A stretch of DNA of 64,000 nt from Epithemia pelagica (Eukaryota; Bacillariophyta; Bacillariophyceae; Surirellales; Surirellaceae): positions 3,348,001 through 3,412,000 of the forward strand of contig OX337232.1 in the NCBI GenBank assembly GCA_946965045.2, given 5' to 3'. Positions within the stretch are counted from its first letter, which is position 1. Every line of letters starts with the position of its first letter. The translations under genes were made by a program, and so were the position numbers. The notes under the pieces were generated by a model that was not told the origin of the DNA, ran no database searches, and worked only from the letters and a program-made list of their open reading frames with translations. Positions 19,156 to 29,664 of this stretch are shown here, one piece after another.

Positions 19156-19286
19156 GGTGGTGGAGAAAAGATACCCCAACGTCCTCCACATCCAAGATCT
19201 ATTCTAACGCGACCGAAAGAGTCGCACGTCTGTGACTCCAAGTTTCGTGACTCTTCTAACTCTGCTATCCGTTATTTAAAAGATCA

Positions 19287-19337
<51 letters not shown>
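19287..19337 (+). repeat. (GAC)n microsatellite, 17 units
   Basis: Seventeen uninterrupted GAC units lie about 130 bp upstream of the scramblase start codon. The partial copy of this region at about 24 kb lacks the array, so it arose after the duplication or was lost there. Confidence 0.97.
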
Positions 19338-20035
19338 TACTTTAACTTCTTACTCCTCCTACATTTCTTTCCTTTCGAGTCTTTTGTTTGTCTATTCCTG
19401 TTACAACTGTCGAGTCACGACAAAGATCCAACAAAAAGGCATTGGTAGCACCAAAACAACAAATGGCCCCAAGCAACCATGCTGTTGTGAGTCGCGATAG
19501 GGGTAGAGGAATGAGACAGTATCCATAGATCCATTGTGTTTCTGCTGGCAGCGTCAATCTGCTTGTTGCTGTTCTCTTTCGTCCCTTGTTCTCGCGATAG
19601 AGATTGCAGGAAACCGAATGCGAATCGATCCAAACCTTACCCAGCACCGACAACAAGACACTCCCACTCGATCTCTAGAGGTCACTCGATTCCCCTATGG
19701 TGTGTTCGCATCGAGTGAGGTGTGTGAGGACAGGGACATTCTTTTCTCTTTTGGTCATCCCTCTTTAGACTCTTTTGACTTCTTGTTGTGCCGGTAGGAG
19801 ACACTTCTGTTGGTATCACTAGCTAGAGTCTAGCTACTTGGCTAGGTCTATCGCTGATTATTTTTGGCAAATAGGTATGGGGGTGGCTTAATAACCCAGT
19901 CAAGGGACATCAGCCTAAGCCCCCCCTTCATTTGGTGGGCATCGAATATCTCGAATCTCGGCTGATTGATTGAATCGGTGGATTGGGATTGAAAGCAAGA
20001 GGGCAACCCCAACATACTCGCAGTTTGGTTCCACA
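19338..20035. other. Intergenic region between scramblase and ABC transporter genes
   Basis: The two genes are divergently transcribed, so this 0.7 kb should hold both promoters. No gene is supported within it. Much of it (to about 19790) is duplicated near 24.0-24.66 kb. Confidence 0.45.
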
Positions 20036-20799
20036 ATGACCTTGACGATTGTGATTGGGAGTTCGGGGTCGGGCAAGACCACCTTTTTGAACGATGTCTA
20101 CAAACGTCACGAATGTATTTACGTTCGACAATATCACAGTTTACGACCCTACATTCCCGTATCGCAAATTCCCAATTTTGATCCGACGCAACTGCCATAT
20201 TGGCACATTTATGAAACCGAAGGCACGGCCGAGACTATCCCCGTGGGGGGAACCTTGGCGGGAGAATTCACGGCGGGCTTGTCGGGAGGACAACGCAAAT
20301 TGCTCTTGTTTGAACTCATTTGTCAACGACTCTTGCCACCACCACAAACAACCATAAGTACCGCAACAAACGACGAATCACAACCACAATCACAACAACA
20401 ACCACAACAATCACCACCAAAACAAACGGCGCGAATTCCCGAATTGATTTGTTTGGACGAACCCTTTTGTGGTGTCACGGACGATTATGTGTCGTTTGTT
20501 TCCAAACGGTTGCAACAATTGCAACAATACCATTTTATCGTCTTGGTCACCAACGATCATGTCGACGCCTTGACCAAAATGGCCCATCACATCATTACGG
20601 TATCGGCGGTCGATCGAACCGTGGTGGAATTACAACTGCAACCAAAACCACAACAACAACCCTTGGTGTCGGACGAAAAGGACCAGGACCAGGACAAGGA
20701 CTACAATCAGGAGGACCCAATCCAGACGCCATGCGCACCACCCGAAACATCAACAACAACAACAACAACAACCTCCCAAATGAGGAATCCAACCACCTT

Positions 20800-20832
<33 letters not shown>

Positions 20833-22033
20833 CAAAAAACGTCGTCAGGTGGTGTCACGCGAACTCATGATTCAGGCCTTATCGGTCGTTGGCAAAAAGG
20901 CTTCGAGAAATGGCGGCCTGCGTCGTTCCACCAGGTCTACCATGAGCTTCCACACAATCGACAGCACTGCCACCTCCGTCGACGCAACGGGCACCACAAC
21001 CACTCCGACACTCTGGTCAGACGCTTGCTTTTTTTATCAAGTGGAAGTCTTGTCCAATCGTGCCTTGAGGGGTGTCGTTTTGTTTACCATGGTGTGTTTG
21101 GGATTGTTTGTGATAGCCTTTTGGAATTCCAACGACGATCAAGCCGCCTTGGTGTTGGTGGGTGGAGAGATTATTGCCTTTTTCTGTGTCAATCCCTACC
21201 TATTGAGTTTGGTCGAATGGCGGATTGCCATGCACGAAGAAAGTCAAGCCTTGGTGCATTCCTCCCCCGCCATGTATCGCGCCTTGAAAACCGCCTTGAC
21301 CATTACACTCATTTTTGCCGTCTCGTGGGCCGAATTTGGGGTCGTCAATGCCGTCATGACCAACTCTTCCCTCTTGTCACGGGTTTCGATTTGGATTGGC
21401 ATGTTTACCGACAGTCTTTCCATGACCTTTGTCTTGATTTGTTTAGGCATTTATACCCATTTGGATTTTCAACGCGTCGAAGTCGTGGGGATTCTCCCCT
21501 TTTTGCTCATGGTCTTTTTCAGTACCACCTTTAGTCCTGGATCCGGATTGCCCGGGATCAAGGAATTGCGCTACTTGTTTCCTCGCTTTTACTTTTGGTG
21601 TTTGGTCCCCATTGACGATATGGAAGGATGTCCCGAGGAAAGTGAATGGATCTTGGTCTTGTACATGTGCTTGGCCTCGATGGTGGGTGCCGTCCTCTTT
21701 GGGCTGGTTCAAGTGGTACGAACCTGTCGGACACGAACTAAGACGGCTCAAACGGTGGAATTTCGACAAAGTTTGTTGCTCCAACCCGACTTTGTGCAAT
21801 TGCAACGTAGCTTGTTTGGGGACCACATGCTTCACCATTACCGCCGCGAGTCACTGGACCCGAACGACTACTGCGACCACCAAGAACAACAAGATTCCGA
21901 CGAAACAAACCACGCCAAGAGAGAAAAATCGGTGGAACAACCAACGTCCCAAACAACCTCGTCGTCGAACAACAAGGATGATTACGACGTCCCCGTGGAC
22001 AATGAGGAATGTTTGCCAGAAGATGAAGTTTAA
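20036..22033 (+). CDS. ABCG-like half transporter
   Basis: The frame from the first ATG (20036, A at -3) to TAA gives 665 residues. The ATPase domain comes first: Walker A GSSGSGKTT (8-16), a Q-loop candidate near 32, signature LSGGQ (82-86), Walker B LICLDEPF (137-144) and a TNDH switch. A long Gln/Ser/Thr-rich linker follows, including a serine run. From about residue 345 there are roughly six hydrophobic segments up to about 565, then a charged tail. The ATPase-then-membrane order is that of ABCG/White-type half transporters, which dimerise to move lipids or other hydrophobic compounds. The ATPase domain is oddly compact, beginning almost at the P-loop so the usual N-terminal beta-strands and A-loop are absent, which may mean a missing 5' exon. 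The substrate cannot be told from sequence. Confidence 0.72.
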
Positions 22034-23410
22034 CACAAGGGTATTACTCAACGTCGACACGAGCAATCTAAGGAGAAAAGGCACAAGGTGGAACCAGTCT
22101 TTGTGGAGGGGAGTAGGATGATCATGTGGCCTACATAGGCTGTACAATCAGACAATAGTTTAAACGTAAGAAAAACGCGTTATACTCGACAATAGGATCA
22201 CTGATGGTTGGAAAGTTTCTTGTCGCAGTTCCAAGAATCATCCAACAGGCGAACAATCAGAAACATGGATTGACAAACTTCTTTGGCGCGGAGGACAGTC
22301 TGTGTACGGATTCGACCACTCAATCTATATATAGATCCCCCCCCCCTTGTGTGATGGATGGGGCATCGTTTGGGGAGAAGGGACGGTCAGAGATGGACTA
22401 TTTGGGTCTTGTTCGTGATTGAAAAGGCATCATCATGCTTTGTTACAATCTTTGTCGTGCAATGTTTCTACATTTAGAAACCAGCGTATTCCGGCCAATC
22501 GGTCTACGTCCAATTCCAATTGCCTTTGGATAAAGTTTTTCTGTGGTTCCAGCGCACAGGAGTCGTCGGAGGCATGGCGATATCGTGGAGTTCATTTCCG
22601 CTGTTCTCCGCTAAGCCGCTATCCGGATAGCTCTGCAACTTCCGGTAACTACCCGTGAGTCCCATATCCGCTAGCAATCCCCAGAGGACAAGACCAAGAA
22701 CTTCTTCGACAAAGGATCTATATTAATACAAAACACGTATTATGAAACTATAGAGTATGGTTTCCCAATCTCTAGTATGGACAAACGGGAATGTCGTGAG
22801 GGATGTCGTTTGATGTCGTGAGGGATGTCGTTTGATGTCGTTTGATGTTGTTTGATGTCGTTTGATGTCGTTTCGGGCTCGCGCGGAAACATGGTTTGAG
22901 TCAAAATCAAGCGGTGCTCATTCAGTTGATTCAGCGATGGGCCTTGCGTCAATCAGTCGTGTGTTTTCTGTTGAAGAATACCAACTGCTAGAGAGTAGAG
23001 ATTCTTTTGGCGATATAACAACAAGCGACATCAAACGACATCAAACGACATCAAAAGACATCAAAAGACATCAAAAGACATCAAAAGACATCTCCAATGT
23101 CCCCCACATCCGTGACTCGGGATGCATGCCTCATATCGAAAGAATCTGTATCTAATATGATCATATCAGAGCGCTATTGGTGTGTGATAACGCAATATGA
23201 AAACGGTTGTTTTATCGTGACGATACTCTGAGAAGTAGAAAGATTTCGTACGTTTTGAGTCCATTACCGGAAGTTGCTGGCGCTCTTCTGGGGTGGAGAC
23301 TTTACGTTATTGGTCTGTCACCTCTAGACATAGTGTTGGTGTCACTAGAGTGTCTACTCCTAGCTAGTATCAATAGCCTAGAGAGACACTAGGTAGACAC
23401 TAGACTTCTA
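22034..23410. other. Intergenic region with a long inverted array
   Basis: There is no supported gene. The stretch contains the inverted TGATGTCGTT array (annotated separately) and AT-rich sequence. The end, 23320-23405, has several CTAG-containing words (CACTAGAG, CCTAGCTAG) resembling those at 19815-19850. Confidence 0.45.
22795..23095. repeat. Inverted pair of short tandem arrays (TGATGTCGTT / AACGACATCA)
   Basis: The left arm (about 22795-22871) is a tandem array of TGATGTCGTT-like 10-mers mixed with GAGGGATGTCGT variants. The right arm (about 23025-23090) is its reverse complement, AACGACATCA-like units that drift to AAAGACATCA. About 150 bp of unrelated sequence separates them. A transcript or single strand could fold into a long imperfect hairpin. 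It resembles a foldback element or the relic of one; no coding capacity was seen. Confidence 0.8.
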
Positions 23411-23876
23411 CCAGCTGGCAACAAAATTGGTCAACACTTCCAAGGCATCGAATCGTTGTTTCAACACCAGCTATATAAAATAGAATTGAATGGAATAGAT
23501 GGTAGGAATCCAACACATGCGTCGTTGCCGTGCCTTCATCATCGGGATGTTGTTGCACAGACCCCCCAAAAGACAGAAACGAAGAACCACAAACGCATGC
23601 AAGATGAGAAAGGAGCAAGCAGAAAGTAGTTTCTCCCATGTTCGAAATGGACACCAACTAAAACTCGAGACCAAGACGACGACAAAACGCCAACTAAAAC
23701 TCGAGACGACAACAAAACGTCTCTCTTTACTGTTGCACCCACTCCCCACTCACCTTGGTAGTGTCGGCCAAGGCATGTTCCAACATTTGGTGGGGAGTCG
23801 GTTCCAAATCGCTGTCGACATTCTTCTTCTTGTTCCACTTGTCAGCAACGGCTTGCACGAGGAGACTGGCCATGGT
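23411..23876 (-). pseudogene. Truncated copy of the scramblase gene (exon 1, intron, start of exon 2)
   Basis: The sequence repeats the scramblase gene from 18637 upward. It contains only the first 60 or so bases of exon 2, ending inside it at 23411, then the intron and exon 1 up to an ATG at about 23874. Exon 1 has internal deletions relative to the parent (the segment corresponding to the Lys-rich helix is shortened), while the splice-donor context CACTCACCTTGG is kept. With most of exon 2 missing, no scramblase can be made. It belongs to a larger duplicated block that continues to about 24660. Confidence 0.85.
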
Positions 23877-24660
23877 GCTGGTGGAGACAAACAAAAGATA
23901 CCCCCAACATCCAAGACCTATTCTAACGCGACCGAAAGAGTCGCACGATGCCGTCCGTCTGTGGCTCCTCAGTCTCGAAAGTTTCATTCCATAATGTGAC
24001 TCTTCTAACTCTGCTATCCGTTTATGAATTGTTCAGAGGACTCCTCCTAAGCTTGCATTTCTTTCCTTTCGGTCTAAGGACATTGGGATCCGCCTTTTGT
24101 TTGTCTATTCCTGTTACAACTGGCGTGTCACAACAAAGATCCAACAAAAAGGCATTGGAAGCAACCATGCTGCTGTGAGTCGCTATAGGGGTTGACGAAT
24201 GAGACAGTGTCCATAGATACGTTGTGTTTCTGCTGGCAGCGTCTATCTGCCTTCTGATCTTCTTATGTCCCTTTGTTCTCGCGCTAGAGATTGCAGGAAA
24301 CCGAATGCGAATCGATCCAAACAATACACTATACTCCCTGGACAAAGACAACGAGACACTCACACAATAGGTCCATTCCCCCACATCGATTTAGGCGTTA
24401 GGACAAGAAAAGGCGCTCGTTTGGTCATCAAAAGACCCTATTGACTTGGAAGCGCTTTGTCCTAGGTACTCCTCCAGAAGGTATAGCAGGGGAAACCGAA
24501 TGCGAATCGATCCAAACCCTCACCCAGCACAGACAATAAGACACGCACTCGATCTAGAGGTAGCTCGATTCCCCTATGGTGTGTTCGCATCGGGATAGGC
24601 GGGAGGACAGGGGCACCCTTTTGTCTTTTGGTCATCCATCTTTAGAGTCGTTTGACTGCG
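23411..24660. repeat. Segmental duplication of 18637-19790
   Basis: Sequence order matches 18637-19790 through the scramblase 5' region, the gene-proximal flank (words such as CGACCGAAAGAGTCGCAC, AGGCATTGG, TTTCTGCTGGCAGCGTC) and a distal block (GAAACCGAATGCGAATCGATCC, CCCCTATGGTGTGTTCGCATCG). The distal block occurs twice in part, near 24297 and near 24490. Indels are frequent and the (GAC)n array is missing, so the copy is not recent. Confidence 0.85.
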
Positions 24661-24761
24661 TACGAGACACTTCTAGACTCCAGACTTCTCTACCGTCGCT
24701 TTCCATGCATAGACTAGATCCGATGTGTTCGCATCGACCTTCATAGGAGTACAATAACTAA

Positions 24762-24778
24762 CTACTCCCTCTGGAAAC
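24762..24778 (+). repeat. Left arm of a 17-bp inverted repeat flanking the non-LTR element
   Basis: CTACTCCCTCTGGAAAC at this place is the exact reverse complement of 29205-29221. It is followed by nine A bases. See the paired entry. Confidence 0.7.
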
Positions 24779-24925
24779 AAAAAAAAAGGTACAGTCTATT
24801 TTAACGCTGCCGCGCGCACCCGCTAGGGTGACGTCGACCGACGCGCCCGGCTCCACACAGAATGAGGAGCGAGGACTAAACATGACGGGACAAGTTGTGA
24901 GGACGGGACAGAGAGTAGAGATCGG

Positions 24926-27900
24926 TTACAAGGGTGGAGCAGCATCCCTGAGAATGACAGGGCGCCAGGTATTGATCCAAGAGCGAAGAGAAACAGCAGT
25001 AGTTTCCGCTGCGAAATGAGCAGCGGGAGACGAGTAGAAAATATCGCGTTCAGAGGGCGGGAGACGGGTGCGGAATTCGTATAAAGTCATGACCTCGCGT
25101 TGTGCTTGGGCGTAAGATGCGGCTTCAACTGTTTGGGGTGAATTACCATGGAGGTTGTGGTTTCGGGTGATCCATAGAGCATGGATGTGTTTCCATAAGA
25201 GTTTAATTGTGCCAGTAACAAAATGAGTCCCGGAGACTGTACGTGAATGTTGATGGTTGGTGGAGAGGTAGTTGTCTTGAAGATTGCGCCATTGAGTAGT
25301 GAAGCGGCCGAAAAAGATGTGAGCATATCCGATAAGTTGTTGTTGAGTTACCAGCGATTGATATGAGAGGGAGAGGGTGGGAAAAGACGGTGGAACATTG
25401 GCGAGCCAAGAGTGAATAATTTCCACGAGTAGTAGGTTCAGAGTTGGGTCTAGGGATTGGAGACGCCAGAAATCTTGCAGTTCATCCAGAAGAGGTCCTT
25501 TCCATTGTCGGTGTGGGCAACAAAGAAAGTGAGTGCGAGTCTCGACAACAGAGGGAGTGCAGAGGGGGCATGTTTCTGTGTAGTAAGTGGCGTAACGAGA
25601 ACGAAGATAGCCAAGGGGAAGCCAATCATGGAGAAACTTAATATGGAATTGTCGACGGGTGAAAACAGTCGTGATAGCGCGTCCGTGTGCCGTCCAATCA
25701 ATCATCTCGAAAGTCTCGAACGACCACTCGTTGCGATTGCATAAGTATTGGCGTAAAGCTTTCCATGTAGAGAGGTAGCGCAGAATAGATCGGTAATTCG
25801 AATTGATAGTCCCTTTGGGAGAATGAAGTATGGCTTGGCTGCCTGTGATAAGAGGGACATGTGTCGATGAGATAGTAGGCGGGTATTCGTATGAGTCTGC
25901 CAATCGGTCAGCGTCTACATTGAGCTGGGCAGCAAGGGTCAGTGTTGGATATGGTCGCAGACGATCTTGGTGGCCCCGAACGTGTAGGAAACTTGGAGTT
26001 TCAGGGAATTGTTTGATAGATGTACTAATCGATTGTTGTATATCCCAATCAGCTTCCATCGTAGAGTATGGGAAGTCATAGACCCATTCCAGTCGTTTTG
26101 CCACGGTATTGATCAAACTTTTAGAATCGGTGTAAAAGATTAGTTGTGTCGGAAGGCTGAAGCCATAAGACGTCGTAAGATGAATCACAGCACGTAGCAA
26201 TGCAAGCATTCCGTAACTCTCCGACCTGAAGGACGAAGTACGATAACCAGGAGCAGGACCGCTTAATTGAAAAAGGCGTTGTCCAGTATCCGTGCTGCAA
26301 ATACAGCCAAATTTGCCAGTAAACATAGCCGCTGAGCCATCGCTGCACAAGAAGAGGCGGACAGTCGGAGTGGCGAAACATTGTTGAATTTGTTGAGGTG
26401 GGCAAAGGAGGACAAGTTCGGACATTAGGTGTTGATCCCACTGTTCGAGAGAAGAGACATAATCGGGAAAAGTCTGGGGTGGTGGTGGATCGGAAGGTAA
26501 GGCTTGAGGACGGCAAGGCAGAATAATGAAAGCGGGGCCGGAGTGGTTGACATGAACGGGCACTGCTGTCGATGGGGGACTTGAAGAGAGTTGAGACGTT
26601 GGAAGAAAAAGTGGGTGTTGGTACCAGTAGTGTCGAAAACTATTGGGAGATTCGGCCACATAGAGTTTGGAGCTCGGGCAGTCAACTAGGAATTTCCAAT
26701 GGCGATGTAATTTCTGTCCAGGTACAGTCCAGGAACCGAGAGGGTGTGTCAGCATTCGTGTGACTCCTGTCTGTCTGACTAAGTCAAGGTATTTGTCCCA
26801 CTGTTGCCAAGCACGGGGACCTGGCCGGTCTTGGTACGGAATCAAACCGTGATGAGTCGAGAAATCATCATGGCGATGTTCAATGGTAAACAAAGAGAGT
26901 TTCGTGCCATCAGGAGTGGATACATCACTGAGCAATGTCACACCCAGATAGATACGGCATGCATTGAGCAGAATCAGTTCCGTTGGAGTGAATTGTGACG
27001 ACTCTAATGCGATATCCATGAGGAAACGATCGTTGACTCGTTGGAGGGCGGGAAGGAATTTTGATTCAAGTTCAATGTTGCAGTTTGCCTTGCGGAGAAA
27101 GGTTCGCACTTGTGGGATCCATTGCATCGGTACCAAGTGTGGCAACGGTGTCTCGACATCTTCAAATATGGAAATGCTAGTACCCGCGAGAAATTGAGCC
27201 CACGAGATCGCGATCTTGGCAAGTTGTGCCGGGACTCCTGGTGATCTGAGACATGCTAGCAATAGGTAAGTCTGAGAAATTCCACGCTCCACTGAAAGTG
27301 TTCGCAGTCCGATTCCTCCTAATTCTGCTGGCCCGTAGACGACTGCATTTGGCATATGGCGATTGAAGCCATACTTGGGTAGAAAAGCTTTCTTGAACTG
27401 GACTTGTAAAGCATTGCAGTGGGCATCAGAGAGGGAAGACGATGGTAGCGGGTATGATATGCTAGGGAGGTAGATTGCATGGTAATAGGCCCAGGCGTCA
27501 GTTCTGGAGAAAGGGCTGGTGGCCATCACGGAAGTATGAGCTTTGTTCTTTATCGCAAGAGCGAGGTATAGCCCTTTATCTGTTCGATGTGGCGCTTTCT
27601 GTACACCCAAAGTCTTGTGACTCCGATAGGAAGATAGTTGTTTGATCGGTATTGTTTGGTCCGAATCATGGAAGTGAATTGTAATTTGAGGTCCGAAGGT
27701 TCCAGATTGTAGGGACGCAAGCCCATCCACATTGAACGTGTAATACAAGAAGTGATAGGAGCATTTCTCGACGTTAAGTGCGCCTCCAGACAAACTAAGC
27801 AAGTCGTTCCATCGTTGTGCGTCTTCTTGTGCCTTGGCAATGTAATGTTCTGGCAATGCTGGTTGGTCGCGCGAGAAATCATTGACGCTGCCGCTAGTAT

Positions 27901-28645
27901 CATCAACAAACCCGATCATGTGTAAAGCAGTTTTCACAGAACCATCAGGGCTGCTAAATATAGCGCCATGTGCTTTGTCCTCGTAGGTGTCGAAGAGAAT
28001 CGTAGAAATGACACACCAGATTGCAGGTGAGTTGCCGGCTCCTTGTCCCGAGCCATATATAGGGTACAATTGGCAATGTTGGTAATGCCGTTCAGACACT
28101 CCGAGCTGTGTCTTTAAATAATACTTGGCTTCTTCCAATGTCTTTGCGTTGATAAAGACAATCGACCTGTGTTGGCCAAAGCTTCTAGACGCGAGGCTTC
28201 CGAAGGATAAGACGATCCGGTCGTAGCAAGCAGTTGCATCATAGTCCAGGTGGACTAGTGGCCGCTTGCTAGCTCTTGATATTTCGTATTGAAGTTCTTC
28301 GCATAAGGTCGGGATTACAGCGTCTCTGCCTGGGACTCCACCAAATTGCATTGGGTGCAGAGTTCGTTGATTGGTGTTTAAGTGTATGAGCTGACGCCAC
28401 TTGATCGCCAGAACAAGGTTGTAGTCTTGTTCATAAAGATGGATGACACGAAGTCGATGGATCCGTAGATTGTTCGGTTCTTTCAGAATCATCACATTGA
28501 CAATGTGTTTCCACCTGTCGTACGAGTATTTGTTGACGAGTGCGCAATTTATTAGCCCGACTTGCCACGTAATAATTTGTTCCCTCTTTTCCTCTAGTTC
28601 TTGACCTTCATCTGTTGTTGTGTCTAGGTCGTGAGAAGCCACCAA
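24926..28645 (-). CDS. Non-LTR retrotransposon pol: reverse transcriptase and RNase H, 5'-truncated
   Basis: The frame is open for 1239 codons to TAA 24926-24928, with no ATG at its beginning (codon 28645 is TTG; the frame extends about 12 codons further up to a TAA). It starts in the RT finger region. RT motifs: LDYDATACYDRI (about 133-144), GQGAGNSP (200-207) and GFVDD (245-249). A thumb and connector region follows. RNase H motifs lie at about 765 (CSDGS), 808 (SESYGM), 840 (YTDSKS) and 887 (HVRGHQD, then VDADRLAD). A CPLC-x11-HFLCCPH zinc site lies near 1028-1046. The N-terminal endonuclease domain is missing, consistent with 5' truncation during target-primed reverse transcription. Lack of internal stops suggests a fairly recent insertion. 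The clade is not assigned. Confidence 0.85.
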   Translation of the reverse strand: MVASHDLDTTTDEGQELEEKREQIITWQVGLINCALVNKYSYDRWKHIVNVMILKEPNNLRIHRLRVIHLYEQDYNLVLAIKWRQLIHLNTNQRTLHPMQFGGVPGRDAVIPTLCEELQYEISRASKRPLVHLDYDATACYDRIVLSFGSLASRSFGQHRSIVFINAKTLEEAKYYLKTQLGVSERHYQHCQLYPIYGSGQGAGNSPAIWCVISTILFDTYEDKAHGAIFSSPDGSVKTALHMIGFVDDTSGSVNDFSRDQPALPEHYIAKAQEDAQRWNDLLSLSGGALNVEKCSYHFLYYTFNVDGLASLQSGTFGPQITIHFHDSDQTIPIKQLSSYRSHKTLGVQKAPHRTDKGLYLALAIKNKAHTSVMATSPFSRTDAWAYYHAIYLPSISYPLPSSSLSDAHCNALQVQFKKAFLPKYGFNRHMPNAVVYGPAELGGIGLRTLSVERGISQTYLLLACLRSPGVPAQLAKIAISWAQFLAGTSISIFEDVETPLPHLVPMQWIPQVRTFLRKANCNIELESKFLPALQRVNDRFLMDIALESSQFTPTELILLNACRIYLGVTLLSDVSTPDGTKLSLFTIEHRHDDFSTHHGLIPYQDRPGPRAWQQWDKYLDLVRQTGVTRMLTHPLGSWTVPGQKLHRHWKFLVDCPSSKLYVAESPNSFRHYWYQHPLFLPTSQLSSSPPSTAVPVHVNHSGPAFIILPCRPQALPSDPPPPQTFPDYVSSLEQWDQHLMSELVLLCPPQQIQQCFATPTVRLFLCSDGSAAMFTGKFGCICSTDTGQRLFQLSGPAPGYRTSSFRSESYGMLALLRAVIHLTTSYGFSLPTQLIFYTDSKSLINTVAKRLEWVYDFPYSTMEADWDIQQSISTSIKQFPETPSFLHVRGHQDRLRPYPTLTLAAQLNVDADRLADSYEYPPTISSTHVPLITGSQAILHSPKGTINSNYRSILRYLSTWKALRQYLCNRNEWSFETFEMIDWTAHGRAITTVFTRRQFHIKFLHDWLPLGYLRSRYATYYTETCPLCTPSVVETRTHFLCCPHRQWKGPLLDELQDFWRLQSLDPTLNLLLVEIIHSWLANVPPSFPTLSLSYQSLVTQQQLIGYAHIFFGRFTTQWRNLQDNYLSTNHQHSRTVSGTHFVTGTIKLLWKHIHALWITRNHNLHGNSPQTVEAASYAQAQREVMTLYEFRTRLPPSERDIFYSSPAAHFAAETTAVSLRSWINTWRPVILRDAAPPL

Positions 28646-29664
28646 TGCTTTGCTATGGCTAAGGTCGTTGCACCAATTGGTTTTTGCTTATTTTAGTCGC
28701 ATTAAAAATTCACGTATACTCCAGTACAAACCCTACTGCAGGACGGCTGGCTCATTCGGAGTATCAAAATCTTTGAATAACATGGGGGATCATATAGAAT
28801 GACATGCGCGCCTCTACACTACTATACGAAAAGTACAAAATATTTGGCGACGGAAGTCAAAGCACCTCAGGAAAAGGTGCCCTGATTGACCATGGTGAGG
28901 AGGGTCAAAATGGCCCGACCACAGCATTGTGCCGGCAACTCTGGTCCCTTTGACACTCCAATAGAGCGTCCTGGCCCTCGCGCTCTCCTAGGAGGCATAT
29001 AAGGATCAACCGGTACGGGATGAAAGTAGGTGCTTCCAATTCGTCCCTTTTTTGATCACAGGTCGTCAGGAATACGAGATCGAACATATAAATTATATAC
29101 CGAAATGTTCGTACTAAAAAGAGCTATAAGCCTATATAATTTTTTGACCATAGGACATACGCCCATGAAATGACGTAATTCCCCTTTTTTTGGTGCAACA
29201 AAGGGTTTCCAGAGGGAGTAGGAGTAGGAGCTAGGAGTAATCGCCCGCTGCCGGTTTTGAATTTTGAGTTGTTGTTCTTCCGCGTGACATCAGACGGTTC
29301 TGACTTCTGACTGTTGCCACACCAAGATTATTTTGCTCCGAGTGATGTGTGATGTGGGATACGACCTATTCTTCATCTTTGTAATACGCGAAGTAAACGG
29401 TGTAAGGCTATCTCCACCCGGGGCCGCTAATGGTGGTGAAAAAGAAAGGCGATTCTTTACGAGCAACACCACAGCGAACGAGAAGCTGTTGTCAAAACTC
29501 GAACAGTTACAGAAATAGAATCACGAACGAACCCAAGTAATCGTTATCCACTTGATCAGCCTAGTAAGACCTTTGTTTGGGAACCAAAGGACGAACGAAC
29601 ATTTCACCAACACCAAGCACAGCCATTCTCCTGGAGAGATTGACTCGATTCAAGCCTGTCCTCC
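28646..29664. other. Intergenic region between the non-LTR element and the DUF6824 gene
   Basis: No gene is supported. It contains the right arm of the 17-bp inverted repeat and, near 29221-29240, a GGAGTA-type short tandem. The last 150 bp before 29665 should hold the promoter and 5' leader of the DUF6824 gene. Confidence 0.45.
29205..29221 (-). repeat. Right arm of the 17-bp inverted repeat flanking the non-LTR element
   Basis: GTTTCCAGAGGGAGTAG is the perfect reverse complement of 24762-24778. The pair brackets 4.46 kb that contains the whole RT ORF. The ACTCCCTC word resembles ends of small TIR transposons, so the RT element may sit inside an older DNA element. Confidence 0.7.

Noticed and set aside
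20320-21534. A 404-codon plus-strand frame within the ABC gene
   Set aside because: It is an alternative phase of the ABC transporter gene with Thr/Asn runs produced by CAA repeats; Walker and membrane motifs are only in the other phase.
22795-23095. CRISPR-like array of short repeats
   Set aside because: Units are directly adjacent with no unique spacers and lie in inverted arms; the genome is eukaryotic.
24779-24787. Poly-A tail of the non-LTR element
   Set aside because: The A run is on the plus strand at the element's 3' side, whereas a minus-strand element would show a T run there.
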